Assembly (NCBI GenBank): GCA_964017185.1
Contig: OZ024878.1
Coordinates: forward strand, 650,501 to 714,500
Length of the DNA stretch: 64,000 bases
Direction of reading: 5' to 3'
From: Rugalucina vietnamica
Lineage: Eukaryota; Mollusca; Bivalvia; Lucinida; Lucinidae
Shown one piece after another: positions 31,917 through 42,344 of this stretch; the stretch's first letter is position 1; each line of letters starts with the position of its first letter. The notes beneath the pieces were generated by a model. It searched no databases. It was not told the DNA's origin and saw nothing but the letters and a program-made list of their open reading frames with translations. Position numbers and translations under genes: made by a program.

Positions 31917-32736
31917 TGTTACGTGCCAGGCGTAACTAGAAGATTAAGGAAACCAACAAGTTGGTTAGCCAGCAACAAGCTTTGTTTAAAATTTAACAAA
32001 TCTATTTAGAAGTGTTTTCACCAGTAATTACATGTGAAACAATCAAAAGCATATATACAATCAAACAAAAATGAATGTACAATACCTTTCAAGATGTTAA
32101 TTCCCTTAAAGAATGTCTGAATGTCCCTCAGAATTTTTTAACACAAGTCTGTATCAGTTTCTGATCCCAAGAATTAAAGTTTGTTTCAAAATAGCACTAT
32201 GTCCCAATCCAGAATCGAATATCACAAAGTAATCCAAGAATAAGTTTAAATTCCAGTAAGATAGATTTTGACTTCTTAATAGTAACAATACCCAAAGATT
32301 GTCTTTATGAAAATTTGTAGCCCTTATATAGCACTGAGGAACATTCAGGATTCTTCCAGCAAATTCTATGATATCATATACTAAAAATAACAAGTTGTTT
32401 ACCAAAATTTAATCTTCTGGAATATTCTAGAGAGGCCATTATCCTTCCACAATATTCTTTTGACATAAAAAAGATTTTTCTAGAAGATTCTACTTCTTTC
32501 CAGGTTCTTCCAGATTTTTCCGGACTTTTCTGTCGAAGAACAATTTGAAATTTCTAGAAAATTCTGAAGTAAACAACCTGTTTATGTCCAATATCTGGGA
32601 CACTAAAAGTAAATAATTGCTAAGGACAACAAGTAAACATCATATGTATAACATCATACTTTCCTGGGCATACTCCCTTGGGAAGTTTACCAGTACTGAA
32701 TGCACATCTTTCAACAAGTAACTGTCATACATAACA
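31917..32736 (-). repeat. 3' LTR of the Gmr1-type element
   Basis: 820 bp, TG...CA ends. Differs from the other LTR at about 32012 (G/T) and 32392 (T/A). Confidence 0.95.
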
Positions 32737-32748
32737 CTTCCCCTCTTC
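32737..32748 (-). other. Polypurine tract
   Basis: Reads GAAGAGGGGAAG on the coding strand immediately before the 3' LTR; primes plus-strand synthesis in LTR elements. Confidence 0.85.
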
Positions 32749-32883
32749 AAAGAAAAGAAAGTTTTATAAAATAAAGCTTTCTTTTGCAATACTGGATAAT
32801 TGTATACAAGATGTTTAGCAAAATTTGTGCAAAACTAATCAAATACAACAGCACAAAGCTGGACATCAGCATTGTAGAGGCAC

Positions 32884-35800
32884 TTAAGCTCTGCTTAGGG
32901 TGTCTGGAATGATATTATCTCTTCCTCGGATATGTCTGATGTCAAGATTGTGCTCTTGCAACATGAGACTCCACCTGAGTAAACGCTGGTTCTTGTTTTT
33001 CATTTTATGTATGAAAGTCAGTGGATTGTGGTCACTGAAGACAACAATTGGTGCATGTGAAGAAGCTAAATAAACTTCAAAGTGTTGAAGCGCAAGGATT
33101 AGAGATAGGTATTCTTTCTCTATGGTAGAGTAATTTCTCTGATGCTTGTTAAACTTTTTGGAAAAATAACAAACAGGATGGTCAACACCATTGTCATCTT
33201 CTTGCAACAATACACTGCCTGCACCAACATCACTGGCATCTACAGCCAACTTGAACTCTTTGTCAAAACTTGGTGCTAAGAGAACCGGAGCACTTCTAAG
33301 TATGGCCTTGAGCTTATCAAATGACTTCTGGCAGTCATCTGTCCAAACATACTTGGCCTTCTTACCAAGCAAGTTTGTCAGAGGCTCAGCTATAGCCGAG
33401 AAGTTGTTGCAGAATTTCCTGTAATATCCAGCCATACCCAGAAAGCGCATCAGTTGTCTTTTGCTAGTAGGTACAGGAAAATCTGAGATAGCCTCAACTT
33501 TAGCTTCTACAGGTTTTACCTGACCTTGACCTACAATGTGTCCAAGAAATGTCAAGTTTGCATGGCAAAATTCACTTTTTGCCAAGTTCACAGTTAGTTT
33601 AGCATCACTTAGCCGGTCAAAGAATGTTCTGATTGTCTGCAAGTGTTGTTGCCACTCCTCACTGAAGATAATAGCGTCGTCGATATAGGCTTTACAGCCA
33701 TCCAGATTGGAAATCAAACTGTTGACCAGCCGCTGAAAAGTCGCAGGCCAGTTTTTCATTCCAAATGGCATGATTTTATACTGGTACAGTCCATCTGGTG
33801 TAACAAATGCCGAGATCTCCTTTGCTCTGTCCGTGAGGGGTATCTGCCAAAATCCCTTTAGCAGATCGAACTTTGTAACATACTTGGCATGTCCAATATT
33901 ATCAATGCAGTCATTGATTCGTGGGATGGGAAAAGTGTCTGTTTTAGCGACAGAATTGACTTTTCGATAGTCTGTGCACATTCTAAATGTCCCGTCTGGC
34001 TTTGGTACAAGAATACAAGGAGAACTCCATTCACTTTGGCTGGGTTCAATGAAATCATTGTCCAGCAAATATTGAACTTCTTCCCTGAGATATTGCTGTT
34101 TTACAGGGTTCATTCTGTAAGGATGTTGCTTTACAGGTTTTGAACCTTCAATAATGTCAACATCATGATAGATTTTGTCATTTCTGGATGGAATGTCCGG
34201 AAATAAGTGCTCATTTTCGAGAACTAACTGTTTCAGTTCAAGTCTTTTGTCTGAATCAAGGTGAGACAGTTTCTGATCAAGATTCTGTAGTATGTCAGAA
34301 TTCTGGAGTTTCGATGACGAGGGATCAGATTTCTCCAAGTTGAAGTCCTCAGAGTCCATTTGATTTTGTTCATGAGGGACAGAATTAACTATATTTACTG
34401 ATGAAATAACAGAACTATCCCTATCAATATACTTCTTGAGCATATTAATGTGACATAGCTGTTTTTGCTTGCGCCTCCCAGGAGTGTTAACAATGTAATT
34501 CACGTCACTTAACTTTTTATCAACAGTATACGGGCCATAATATCTAGCTTGTAAAGGTCTGCCAGGAATGGGCAAGAGAGCAAGTACCTTGTCTCCAGGT
34601 TCAAAATTTCTGTCTTTAGCATTTTCATCATAACGAATCTTCATTTTGCTTTGAGCAGATTTGAGATTGGACCGAGCTGCATCACAGGCCTTTGATAGTC
34701 TGTTTTTGAAATCAGACACATACTGAAGTAAGTTCAAAGAACTGTCATCATCTGAGAGAAATTTCTCTTTTAGAAGTTTTAACGGTCCACGTACAGTGTG
34801 CCCAAAAACAAGCTCAAATGGGCTGAACCCCAGAGACTCTTGTACAGATTCTCTTACAGCAAATAGAAGCAAGTGTATGCCTTCATCCCAATCTTTTTCA
34901 GTGTCAAAGCAGTAAGATCTGATCATGTTTTTCAAAGTTTGATGGAATCTTTCTAAGGCACCTTGGCTTTCAGGGTGGTAAGCCGATGACTTGTATTGCT
35001 TAATTCCAAGTTCGTACATGACTTGCTGAAAAATTCCTGACATAAAATTTGAGCCCTGGTCTGACTGGATAGATTTTGGGAGGCCTACAAATGTGAAGAA
35101 CTTCACAAGTGCATTAACTATTGTTTTAGCCTTGATATTTCTGAGTGGGATAGCTTCAGGAAAGCGAGTTGAAGCACACATTATGGTCAGAAGATATTCA
35201 CAACCTTTCTTTGTTTTGGGTAAGGGACCTACACAATCAATAATCACTCTGCTGAAAGGTTCATCAAAGGCAGGAATGGGCTGCAATTGAGCTTTTGGAA
35301 TGGTCTGATTGGGCTTTCCTACCATTTGACAAGTGTGGCAGGATTTGCAATGCTGTGAAACATCAGATTTTAATCCTGGCCAGTAGAAATGATTTAGAAT
35401 CTTGTGATAGGTCTTATTTACACCTAAATGGCCTGACATTGGAGTTTCATGGGCCAAGTTTAAGATTTCAGGGCGATAAACCCTAGGGATCACAATTTGG
35501 TGGTTTACAGTCCACTCATCTTCTGCTGAGACATCTGGAGGACGCCATTTTCGCATTAATATGCCATTTTTGACATAATAGCAAACAGGGACCTGGGATA
35601 TTTCTTTTTCATCTAAAGCCCTTTCAAATAAAGGCGAGATCTCAGAATCACTGTGTTGTTCTTTACAAAGCTGTGACCTTGACATCTGGTCATGACCTTG
35701 GTCATTTGAGTTGGAAGGTGAAAGGTCATTTTCTGACCCTGACCTTAGATTGCTAGGGTCAGTCTGAATATCAGACTGACTAGGGGAAAGAGATGTTGAA

Positions 35801-37833
35801 ATCTCTTTATTAAAGGACTGACCTATCAAAGTGTCAGTTAAATTTATGTCCTGCATCCCATCATATAATTTGGCTTTCTTAGCCATTGCCCTAGTAACAG
35901 CACAAGAAGGGTAAAGGTCAGGAATTTCCTGCTCAATGGGATCAGGCGGTTGATCAACACATGGTGTGCTGGTCAAAAGTGGGTTTACCACAACCTTATC
36001 TCCTGCCAAATCATTGCCTAACAGCAAATGAATACCTTTAAAAGGTAAGGAAGGTCTAATACCTACAGCCACGGGACCTTTAACTAAGTCTGAGGACAAA
36101 TAGATATTATGGAGGGGTACGTTAACAAATCCACACTCTACGCCCTGGATAAGGACACTTGTCCCAGAAGAAGACTTCTCGGAAAATGGCAAGGTATCTG
36201 CCAAGATAAGGGATTGAGAGGCTCCGGTATCTCGTAAGATTTTGATAGGGGTAGACTGGGCAGAGTCACTGTTAGAGTCACTGTTAAGTGACACAAAACC
36301 ATCTGATAAGAATGGTTCATAAATCTCCATAATAGAATCCTCAGAGACTGACTCTTTACAAGTTCTGGTCAGTATAGGGTTTTCTTCCTGGATACAAGAC
36401 TGTGGTTTAGCCTTTAAGGAGGTGAGACCTGTCGGTTTAGCACTATCTAGATTTTCTCTTTCTTTCTTTCGTTTCAGTGCCAAACATTCAGAAATAATGT
36501 GGCCAGTTTTCTTACAATAATTACAAATTGGCTGGGATAAGGGATTTTGTCCTTTGTTTTCACTAGAAAATTTGGGTTTTGGACTGGAATTGTCAGTTGG
36601 ATTACTGGGATTGGATTTGGGACCGGACTGAGGGGAATATGGTTTTGACTGAGGGGTAATTTGCTTTGATTGAGGGTTATATGGTTTCCTAGGATATGGC
36701 TTGTTGACAAATGAAGCCTTATGAGTCAAAGCATAGTCATCAGCTAAACGTGCTGCTGTTTCCAAGTTTTCAACTTCTCTTTCATTCAAGAAAGCCTTAA
36801 CATCAGAATTTATGCACCTTTTGAATTCCTCAACAAGCATGAGCTGCCTTAGCTTTGCATGATCAGAACCTACTTTCTTTGAAGAACACCATCTATCAAA
36901 TAGTTGCTCTTTTGTTCTAGCAAACTCAACATGAGTCTGGTCATGTTCTTTTCTACAGTCTCTAAATTTCTGCCTGTATGCCTCAGGGACCAGCTCATAA
37001 GCCTTAAGAATAAATTCCTTTACTGTATCATAATCTGAGCTTTGCTCAAGAGAAAGCTGAGTGTAAATTTCTCGAGCTTTACCAATTACAACACTTTGCA
37101 AAAGCAAGGTCCAGTGCTCTCTTGGCCATCTCAAGTTTTCTGCCACCTTCTCAAAATGTAAGAAATATTTGTCAACCTCTTTTTCTTGAAATGGAGGAAC
37201 GAGACGAATGTGTTTTGTGACATCAAATACTGTACTAGTAGCCAAAGGCAAAGATTTTGATTTTGATTTGTCATTAAGTTCAATTTCCTTCATTCTTAAC
37301 TGAAATTGCCTTTCTCTTTCTTTTTCTTCAATTTCAAATTTAAATTTTTCTTTTTCAATTTCAAGCCTTTCTTTTCTTTCTAATTTTTCTTTTTCTAACT
37401 CAATTTTTTCTCGTTCTAATTCTCTTTGTTTTTCCTTCTCTCGTTCTTCCATTTCTAACTTTTGTTTATGCATTCTTTCTTCCCGTTCTAAAGTTTCCAA
37501 TCTTATTCTTTCTTCCCTTTCAGCCTTTTCTGCCCTTATTCTTTCTTCATACTCAAATTTTAGTTTTTCCATCTCAATTTGTCTTTTGATTTCTAGTTCC
37601 CTCAACTGCAAGTCAGTCTGAGTGACTAGAATCTGAGAAGTAGCCGAGGTATCAAAAATTTCCTCGTCAACAAAAAACTGAATCAAAATGTTCTTAATTT
37701 CATGTTTTAACATGGAAGTCTTGATATTTGACAACCCATAATGATCAGCTATGTCTAAGAGGTCACTCTTTTTGGCCTTATCTAACAGCTCCTGAGAAGG
37801 CGCAGCAATAAAGTCACTTAGTTTGAATGACAT
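32884..37833 (-). CDS. Gag-pol polyprotein, Gmr1-like order (PR-IN-RT-RH)
   Basis: 1,649 residues in one frame with no stop or frameshift. Order seen: N-terminal helix, long charged coiled coil (about 70-195), gag core resembling a SCAN/capsid fold (about 210-370; VPEAYRQKFRDCRKEHDQTH), CCHC knuckle C437-C440-H445-C450, aspartic protease DTGAS at 535-539, integrase zinc finger (H795/H802, C832, C835) and catalytic D866, D925, E961 (exact 35-residue spacing). A chromodomain-less linker (LLPIPGRPLQARYYGPY) follows, then reverse transcriptase with YIDD at 1383-1386 and RNase H (D1532, E1572/1574, D1601). Integrase lies before reverse transcriptase, opposite to most Ty3/gypsy elements and as in the Gmr1 group. 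Start chosen as the first ATG, 113 bp inside the upstream LTR. No envelope gene is present. Confidence 0.95.
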   Translation of the reverse strand: MSFKLSDFIAAPSQELLDKAKKSDLLDIADHYGLSNIKTSMLKHEIKNILIQFFVDEEIFDTSATSQILVTQTDLQLRELEIKRQIEMEKLKFEYEERIRAEKAEREERIRLETLEREERMHKQKLEMEEREKEKQRELEREKIELEKEKLERKERLEIEKEKFKFEIEEKERERQFQLRMKEIELNDKSKSKSLPLATSTVFDVTKHIRLVPPFQEKEVDKYFLHFEKVAENLRWPREHWTLLLQSVVIGKAREIYTQLSLEQSSDYDTVKEFILKAYELVPEAYRQKFRDCRKEHDQTHVEFARTKEQLFDRWCSSKKVGSDHAKLRQLMLVEEFKRCINSDVKAFLNEREVENLETAARLADDYALTHKASFVNKPYPRKPYNPQSKQITPQSKPYSPQSGPKSNPSNPTDNSSPKPKFSSENKGQNPLSQPICNYCKKTGHIISECLALKRKKERENLDSAKPTGLTSLKAKPQSCIQEENPILTRTCKESVSEDSIMEIYEPFLSDGFVSLNSDSNSDSAQSTPIKILRDTGASQSLILADTLPFSEKSSSGTSVLIQGVECGFVNVPLHNIYLSSDLVKGPVAVGIRPSLPFKGIHLLLGNDLAGDKVVVNPLLTSTPCVDQPPDPIEQEIPDLYPSCAVTRAMAKKAKLYDGMQDINLTDTLIGQSFNKEISTSLSPSQSDIQTDPSNLRSGSENDLSPSNSNDQGHDQMSRSQLCKEQHSDSEISPLFERALDEKEISQVPVCYYVKNGILMRKWRPPDVSAEDEWTVNHQIVIPRVYRPEILNLAHETPMSGHLGVNKTYHKILNHFYWPGLKSDVSQHCKSCHTCQMVGKPNQTIPKAQLQPIPAFDEPFSRVIIDCVGPLPKTKKGCEYLLTIMCASTRFPEAIPLRNIKAKTIVNALVKFFTFVGLPKSIQSDQGSNFMSGIFQQVMYELGIKQYKSSAYHPESQGALERFHQTLKNMIRSYCFDTEKDWDEGIHLLLFAVRESVQESLGFSPFELVFGHTVRGPLKLLKEKFLSDDDSSLNLLQYVSDFKNRLSKACDAARSNLKSAQSKMKIRYDENAKDRNFEPGDKVLALLPIPGRPLQARYYGPYTVDKKLSDVNYIVNTPGRRKQKQLCHINMLKKYIDRDSSVISSVNIVNSVPHEQNQMDSEDFNLEKSDPSSSKLQNSDILQNLDQKLSHLDSDKRLELKQLVLENEHLFPDIPSRNDKIYHDVDIIEGSKPVKQHPYRMNPVKQQYLREEVQYLLDNDFIEPSQSEWSSPCILVPKPDGTFRMCTDYRKVNSVAKTDTFPIPRINDCIDNIGHAKYVTKFDLLKGFWQIPLTDRAKEISAFVTPDGLYQYKIMPFGMKNWPATFQRLVNSLISNLDGCKAYIDDAIIFSEEWQQHLQTIRTFFDRLSDAKLTVNLAKSEFCHANLTFLGHIVGQGQVKPVEAKVEAISDFPVPTSKRQLMRFLGMAGYYRKFCNNFSAIAEPLTNLLGKKAKYVWTDDCQKSFDKLKAILRSAPVLLAPSFDKEFKLAVDASDVGAGSVLLQEDDNGVDHPVCYFSKKFNKHQRNYSTIEKEYLSLILALQHFEVYLASSHAPIVVFSDHNPLTFIHKMKNKNQRLLRWSLMLQEHNLDIRHIRGRDNIIPDTLSRA

Positions 37834-37921
37834 GGTTGCTTTTTGCTGGCTTAAGCTATTTAAACAGCAAACAGTGAAGATACTTTAGAATTTTAAATAA
37901 ATTTGGTGCACAAGAAATTTC

Positions 37922-37942
37922 AATCCCGGACTCGAGCCCCCA
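37922..37942 (-). other. Primer-binding site, tRNA-Pro-like
   Basis: Coding-strand TGGGGGCTCGAGTCCGGGAT, starting 4 nt after the 5' LTR. It equals the classic tRNA-Pro complement (TGGGGGCTCGTCCGGGAT) except for a two-base AG insertion. Confidence 0.7.
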
Positions 37943-37946
37943 ATTC

Positions 37947-38766
37947 TGTTACGTGCCAGGCGTAACTAGAAGATTAAGGAAACCAACAAGTTGGTTAGCC
38001 AGCAACAAGCTTTGTTTAAAATTTAACAAATCTATTTAGAATTGTTTTCACCAGTAATTACATGTGAAACAATCAAAAGCATATATACAATCAAACAAAA
38101 ATGAATGTACAATACCTTTCAAGATGTTAATTCCCTTAAAGAATGTCTGAATGTCCCTCAGAATTTTTTAACACAAGTCTGTATCAGTTTCTGATCCCAA
38201 GAATTAAAGTTTGTTTCAAAATAGCACTATGTCCCAATCCAGAATCGAATATCACAAAGTAATCCAAGAATAAGTTTAAATTCCAGTAAGATAGATTTTG
38301 ACTTCTTAATAGTAACAATACCCAAAGATTGTCTTTATGAAAATTTGTAGCCCTTATATAGCACTGAGGAACATTCAGGATTCTTCCAGCAAATTCTATG
38401 ATATCATATACAAAAAATAACAAGTTGTTTACCAAAATTTAATCTTCTGGAATATTCTAGAGAGGCCATTATCCTTCCACAATATTCTTTTGACATAAAA
38501 AAGATTTTTCTAGAAGATTCTACTTCTTTCCAGGTTCTTCCAGATTTTTCCGGACTTTTCTGTCGAAGAACAATTTGAAATTTCTAGAAAATTCTGAAGT
38601 AAACAACCTGTTTATGTCCAATATCTGGGACACTAAAAGTAAATAATTGCTAAGGACAACAAGTAAACATCATATGTATAACATCATACTTTCCTGGGCA
38701 TACTCCCTTGGGAAGTTTACCAGTACTGAATGCACATCTTTCAACAAGTAACTGTCATACATAACA
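37947..38766 (-). repeat. 5' LTR of the Gmr1-type element
   Basis: 820 bp; acts as the upstream LTR for the minus-strand ORF. Confidence 0.95.
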
Positions 38767-38903
38767 TAATGCAAACCCTGGGTAGTTACCTTGCACTGGG
38801 GTGGGGCAACAAATTAAAGTTAAAATCCTCACTTATTGCCACGGCTATCCCCCACCCTCCCCTGGGCGAGGGGGTCCAGTGGTTACAAATGACTAGTGCA
38901 TTA

Positions 38904-39534
38904 CTAGTAGACAAATTTTAGCTTTTTAATATTATAGAAATGTGTTCAGGTAGATCTCCTTTGAACATTGTGCCCCTTGATGGAGTTTTCATTGGCGGTA
39001 TGATTGCAACTTCAAGATTGTTATTATTTTTAAGTGCCGAATGCAAGGTTATTGTACAGATTTGTTGGCTTAAAATGATTCATTTTATCAATAAGATAGA
39101 TGCCATAAAATATTAGAAGGGAATATTTATGATATAGAAAATATTAATTTATACCAAAGAAAATTAATCTTGCCTTACAAGTACAATGTAGAATGTTTTG
39201 TTTTTTTCTATAAGAATAGCCTTTCTGTTTCAGTTACATGTAGTTGTTTCTGGTAATGAGAATGTGAGAGAAAAATATTAGTCATAGATTAGTTAGGCTC
39301 CTTATTATTTTAAGATACAAAAGTGATTGTAAATCAGAATTGTATACCAATCTAGAAATAGTAACCTTTCATTGTATGAAATACAATCTTCAGAATGTAT
39401 TTTGCATGTTTGCATAGATCTATTGTTAATGTGTGTTAAAACTATATAACTTTTTGATAGCAGATTGGATTCTGCTAATTGTTGTCCGAATTGAGAACAT
39501 TTTGTGATGTACAAAATATTCATCATTATGAAAT
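38904..39534. other. Intergenic, nothing recognised
   Basis: AT-rich sequence without exon-like or TIR structure. Confidence 0.45.
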
Positions 39535-39735
39535 CATGCAATATACAGAGAGTGTACAAAAATTGAAAATTTCATTGGAAAAAAATTTGATATTTTTAAT
39601 ATTGTTGCAAAAAACATTGATTGTGGGTACACATTAGGAACAAAAATAAGAAAATTAGCATACCCATGTATACCCCAGTTTTACTATATAAAAGTGGGGT
39701 TTAAGGGGGTATACTTTTCACCGACATGTTTTCAT
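39535..39735. mobile_element. Palindromic element family H, copy 3 (one arm reduced)
   Basis: Retains GATTGTGGGTACACATTAGG, GTATACCCCAGTTTTACTAT and GGGGGTATAC, but much of the central palindrome is deleted. Confidence 0.55.
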
Positions 39736-40727
39736 GATGATAAATTATAGTAGAAGTACTGCTCAAGGTATGTACTTGAAACTATGTTTGATGGAAAAAT
39801 TGACATAGCTGTCATTATTCAAAGTTTTTGAGATCAGAAGCAGAAAACGTCTGTTAAGCTGGTTTGAGTTTTTGTGTGCAAGTTTTCTAAGTTTTCATAT
39901 ATTTTGTATAAATTGTTATTGTTAGTCTTAATTATGTGTCTTCAGTCATTCCTTGTCACCATGTAATAGTTGTAATGAAGCTGACAATTACTGAATCGTT
40001 GTACAATGCGTCAATGCTGCTAAGAAAGCCTGATTTAATAATGCATACTAGAAAATATCAGTCTCAGAGAAGATGACTTAAATTTTTTTTAGTGTATAAA
40101 AAGTTATAATTCTCAAGCTTGCGGCATGTATCTGTAGATTGTAGACATTCAAGCCAAGGGAAAGCAATGGCTCAATGTTAAAGCATCAGATTTCCAAGAG
40201 CAGGCAAGTTCTCATAAATATAGCCACAGTTATGTTTCTTTGAGCATGGCACATTAAACACCCAGGCAATTTCCTGACATGACTGAAAACTGTCATCAGG
40301 ACACTATAAAGTAATAATACAAACAAATCATTCAGTCAGTTTTTGTACAGATAGAATAAGTATAGTTTTTCCCTCTAAAAGCTCAACTTACAATAATGTA
40401 AGATTACAATCATACTAGTCACATGCAATGGCCAGGAGTTTATTAGATTTTATGTCAGAGCTATACCATGTGAAAAACTGCTTGAAGGGATTCCAACCAA
40501 GTCCAACACAAACACAGTATATGCCTAGATACTTAGTCTACAGATATAGGCTCGACAAACCAGACAGTATGAAAACAAAGGGACCCATCAGGTTTGCTTT
40601 TTCAACCAAGTTTAGCATAAACTTAAGGAGAGGCTACATAAAAAGGAGTATTGTACTGTCTATATAGGATGGACGGTTTATCAACAGTTGTTTTACGCCT
40701 TTGTCTGTATATACACAAAATGCAACA
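39736..40727. other. Intergenic with SINE debris
   Basis: Fragment of SINE type 2 body at about 40160-40320 (TTTCCTGACATGACTGAAAA); otherwise nothing identified. Confidence 0.45.
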
Positions 40728-40945
40728 TCTGCATTTGTGTTTGTTTGTATTGAGGTTTAACGGCCCAGTCAACAATTTTCCAGTCATGTCAGGGCGGAGC
40801 CACTGCTACCTGGGTATTTACCAGTACCCCGGGGAGTAAATGTGTCTTGTTTAAGTACACAACTTGGTGCCATCAATGGGGATCAAACCCAGGAACTCTG
40901 TATTTGGAGTCTGATGCTCTAACACTATGCCACCATGCTCCACAA
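40728..40945 (-). mobile_element. tRNA-derived SINE, type 2, copy 2
   Basis: Reverse complement of the 29362 element; B-box-like sequence reads GGATCAAACCC on the plus strand, and the head ends CCACCATGCTC. Confidence 0.8.
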
Positions 40946-40975
40946 GCATTATAGAATGTTGGTATCTCCAAGATA

Positions 40976-41210
40976 AGAGCCGCCTTATGAGAAAACCAAC
41001 AATCTGCATATGTGAAAACAAAAACGCAGATAAGCTTCGCAATAACCGCGAAGCTGATCAGTGTCTTTGTTTTCGCTACACGGATAGTACACTTCCTCAT
41101 CTTCTTAAATCAGAAATTTCACGCCTCTAGCCATCTTCTGTGACTATACAGCCTGAGTTATGGCGGACCTGTTCGGAAACCACATTGTTGGTTTTCTCAC
41201 AAGATGGCTT
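40976..41210 (-). mobile_element. Nested-palindrome MITE (family A), copy 8
   Basis: GAGCCGCCTTATGAGAAAAC start; hairpin AAGCTTCGCAATAACCGCGA AGCTGATCAG; end TTGGTTTTCTCACAAGATGGC. Confidence 0.75.
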
Positions 41211-41273
41211 TTAAGTTCTCTCGGTGTATGTAGTTTGAGTATTGTTTGTATTAAGGCGTAGATTACACGGGCC

Positions 41274-41432
41274 AACCTCATTATAATGCCATCTTTAGTA
41301 TCCGTGGAATCAGATCATCCTAGACATTCATGTATAGCAAAATACCGGTAATCATTTTGGGAGCCATGACATGGCCACGTTATATTGAAAACTGCACTGT
41401 AGTGAGGTGCTTAATAATGAGGTTGAACTGTT
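41274..41432. mobile_element. Tc1/pogo-like MITE, family F, copy 3
   Basis: GGCCAACCTCATTATAATGC left and AATAATGAGGTTGAACTG right, inverted. Confidence 0.65.
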
Positions 41433-41917
41433 GTATGTTTTTGTATGAAAGATAATACTAGATATATTGTGATTCTCTAGTCACACCATGGTATGTTCTA
41501 TAAAAAGAACAGAAAACCTGGCGACCAGGGCCCAAGATTATAAAACTTTTTTCATGCTCTACTTAATATCTGAGCCTGAAATTTATCAATTTCTTAGACA
41601 TTTGAAGTGATCATTTTATCTATAAATAGTCTGCTTTGTTCAAAGTCACAGTTTAACATTTAAAAAGATGATAAAATTTAAACTTTATGGAGGAATAACA
41701 CCTTTATTAAAAAAAAAAATAAATAAAAAAATAACTACTAGTAATAGAATCCAAGTATGATGCCACAGAAGTAAGCATAATTTTGCCTATGTATGATCAA
41801 AAATAACTTTTTTATATTAAATTGTAGCATGGTAACTGTCCATTGTTATAAAATGGAAATCACCAACTCTCTTTGAGCGAAGTTGATTACTTGTTTGTGT
41901 AAATTAAGAGAAGTTGG

Positions 41918-42104
41918 CTGCATCATGAGTAAACCTGATATTTGTCTATAAACATTGCTATATACCCACCGCTGGGTTTAGGCTATAAAATATTTGTAAA
42001 TAATTTCTTAATCTCTAGCTATTGCATCTGGCTATACAGCTGTTGTGTCTGACTTGGTTATTCAAAAAGCACAGGCAAGTCATCTCATGACACAGCTCAT
42101 ATGA
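41918..42104 (-). mobile_element. Nested-palindrome MITE (family A), degraded copy 9
   Basis: Keeps GGCTGCATCATGAGTAAACC and CTCATGACACAGCTCATATG with a lost inner hairpin; abuts copy 10. Confidence 0.5.
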
Positions 42105-42344
42105 GCCGCATCGTGAGAAAACCGGATTGCTGCCTATGTGAAAACAAAGGCGCAGATCAGCTTCGCAGTAACTGAGAAGCTGATCAGCGCCTTTGTTTTC
42201 ACTACACAGATAGCACAATTCCTCCTCTACCTATACCCAAAATTTCAAGATTCTTGCTCTCTTCTGTGACTGCACAGACCAGAAGGTTTATGTTGGACCT
42301 GGTCGTAAATCACGAAGACTGATTTTCTGGCGTTCCGGATCATG
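42105..42344 (-). mobile_element. Nested-palindrome MITE (family A), copy 10
   Basis: GAGCCGCATCGTGAGAAAAC start and hairpin GCGCAGATCAGCTTCGCAGT with its inverse. Confidence 0.75.

Larger units (their letters stand above)
31917..38766 (-). mobile_element. Complete Gmr1-type Ty3/gypsy LTR retrotransposon
   Basis: 6,850 bp with two 820-bp LTRs (TGTTACG...CATAACA) differing at two sites seen, and target duplication TAAT (31913-31916, 38767-38770). Coding strand is minus. Primer-binding site 37922-37942, 4 nt inside the upstream LTR. Polypurine tract GAAGAGGGGAAG (minus strand of 32737-32748) directly abuts the downstream LTR. One uninterrupted ORF. The LTR identity, intact ORF and intact target duplication say the insertion is recent and may be active. 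It lies between the convergent NUCB and PTMA genes. Confidence 0.96.
31740..38900. mobile_element. TTA-flanked MITE split by the LTR retrotransposon
   Basis: Left TIR TGCACTAGTCCTTTGTAAGC (31740) and right TIR ending TTACAAATGACTAGTGCA (38900), each flanked by TTA (31737-31739, 38901-38903). The two halves (177 + 130 bp) are separated by the retrotransposon at 31917-38766. A complete relative lies at 46232-46495. TTA duplication suggests PIF/Harbinger or ISL2EU-like mobilisation (inference). Confidence 0.7.

Noticed and set aside
32154..38435. Two near-identical 83-codon minus-strand ORFs
   Set aside because: Both lie in the 820-bp LTRs at equivalent positions and are chance frames.
31917..38766. 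Endogenous retrovirus with envelope
   Set aside because: The pol stop at 32884 is followed by only 147 bp before the LTR; there is no room for an envelope gene.
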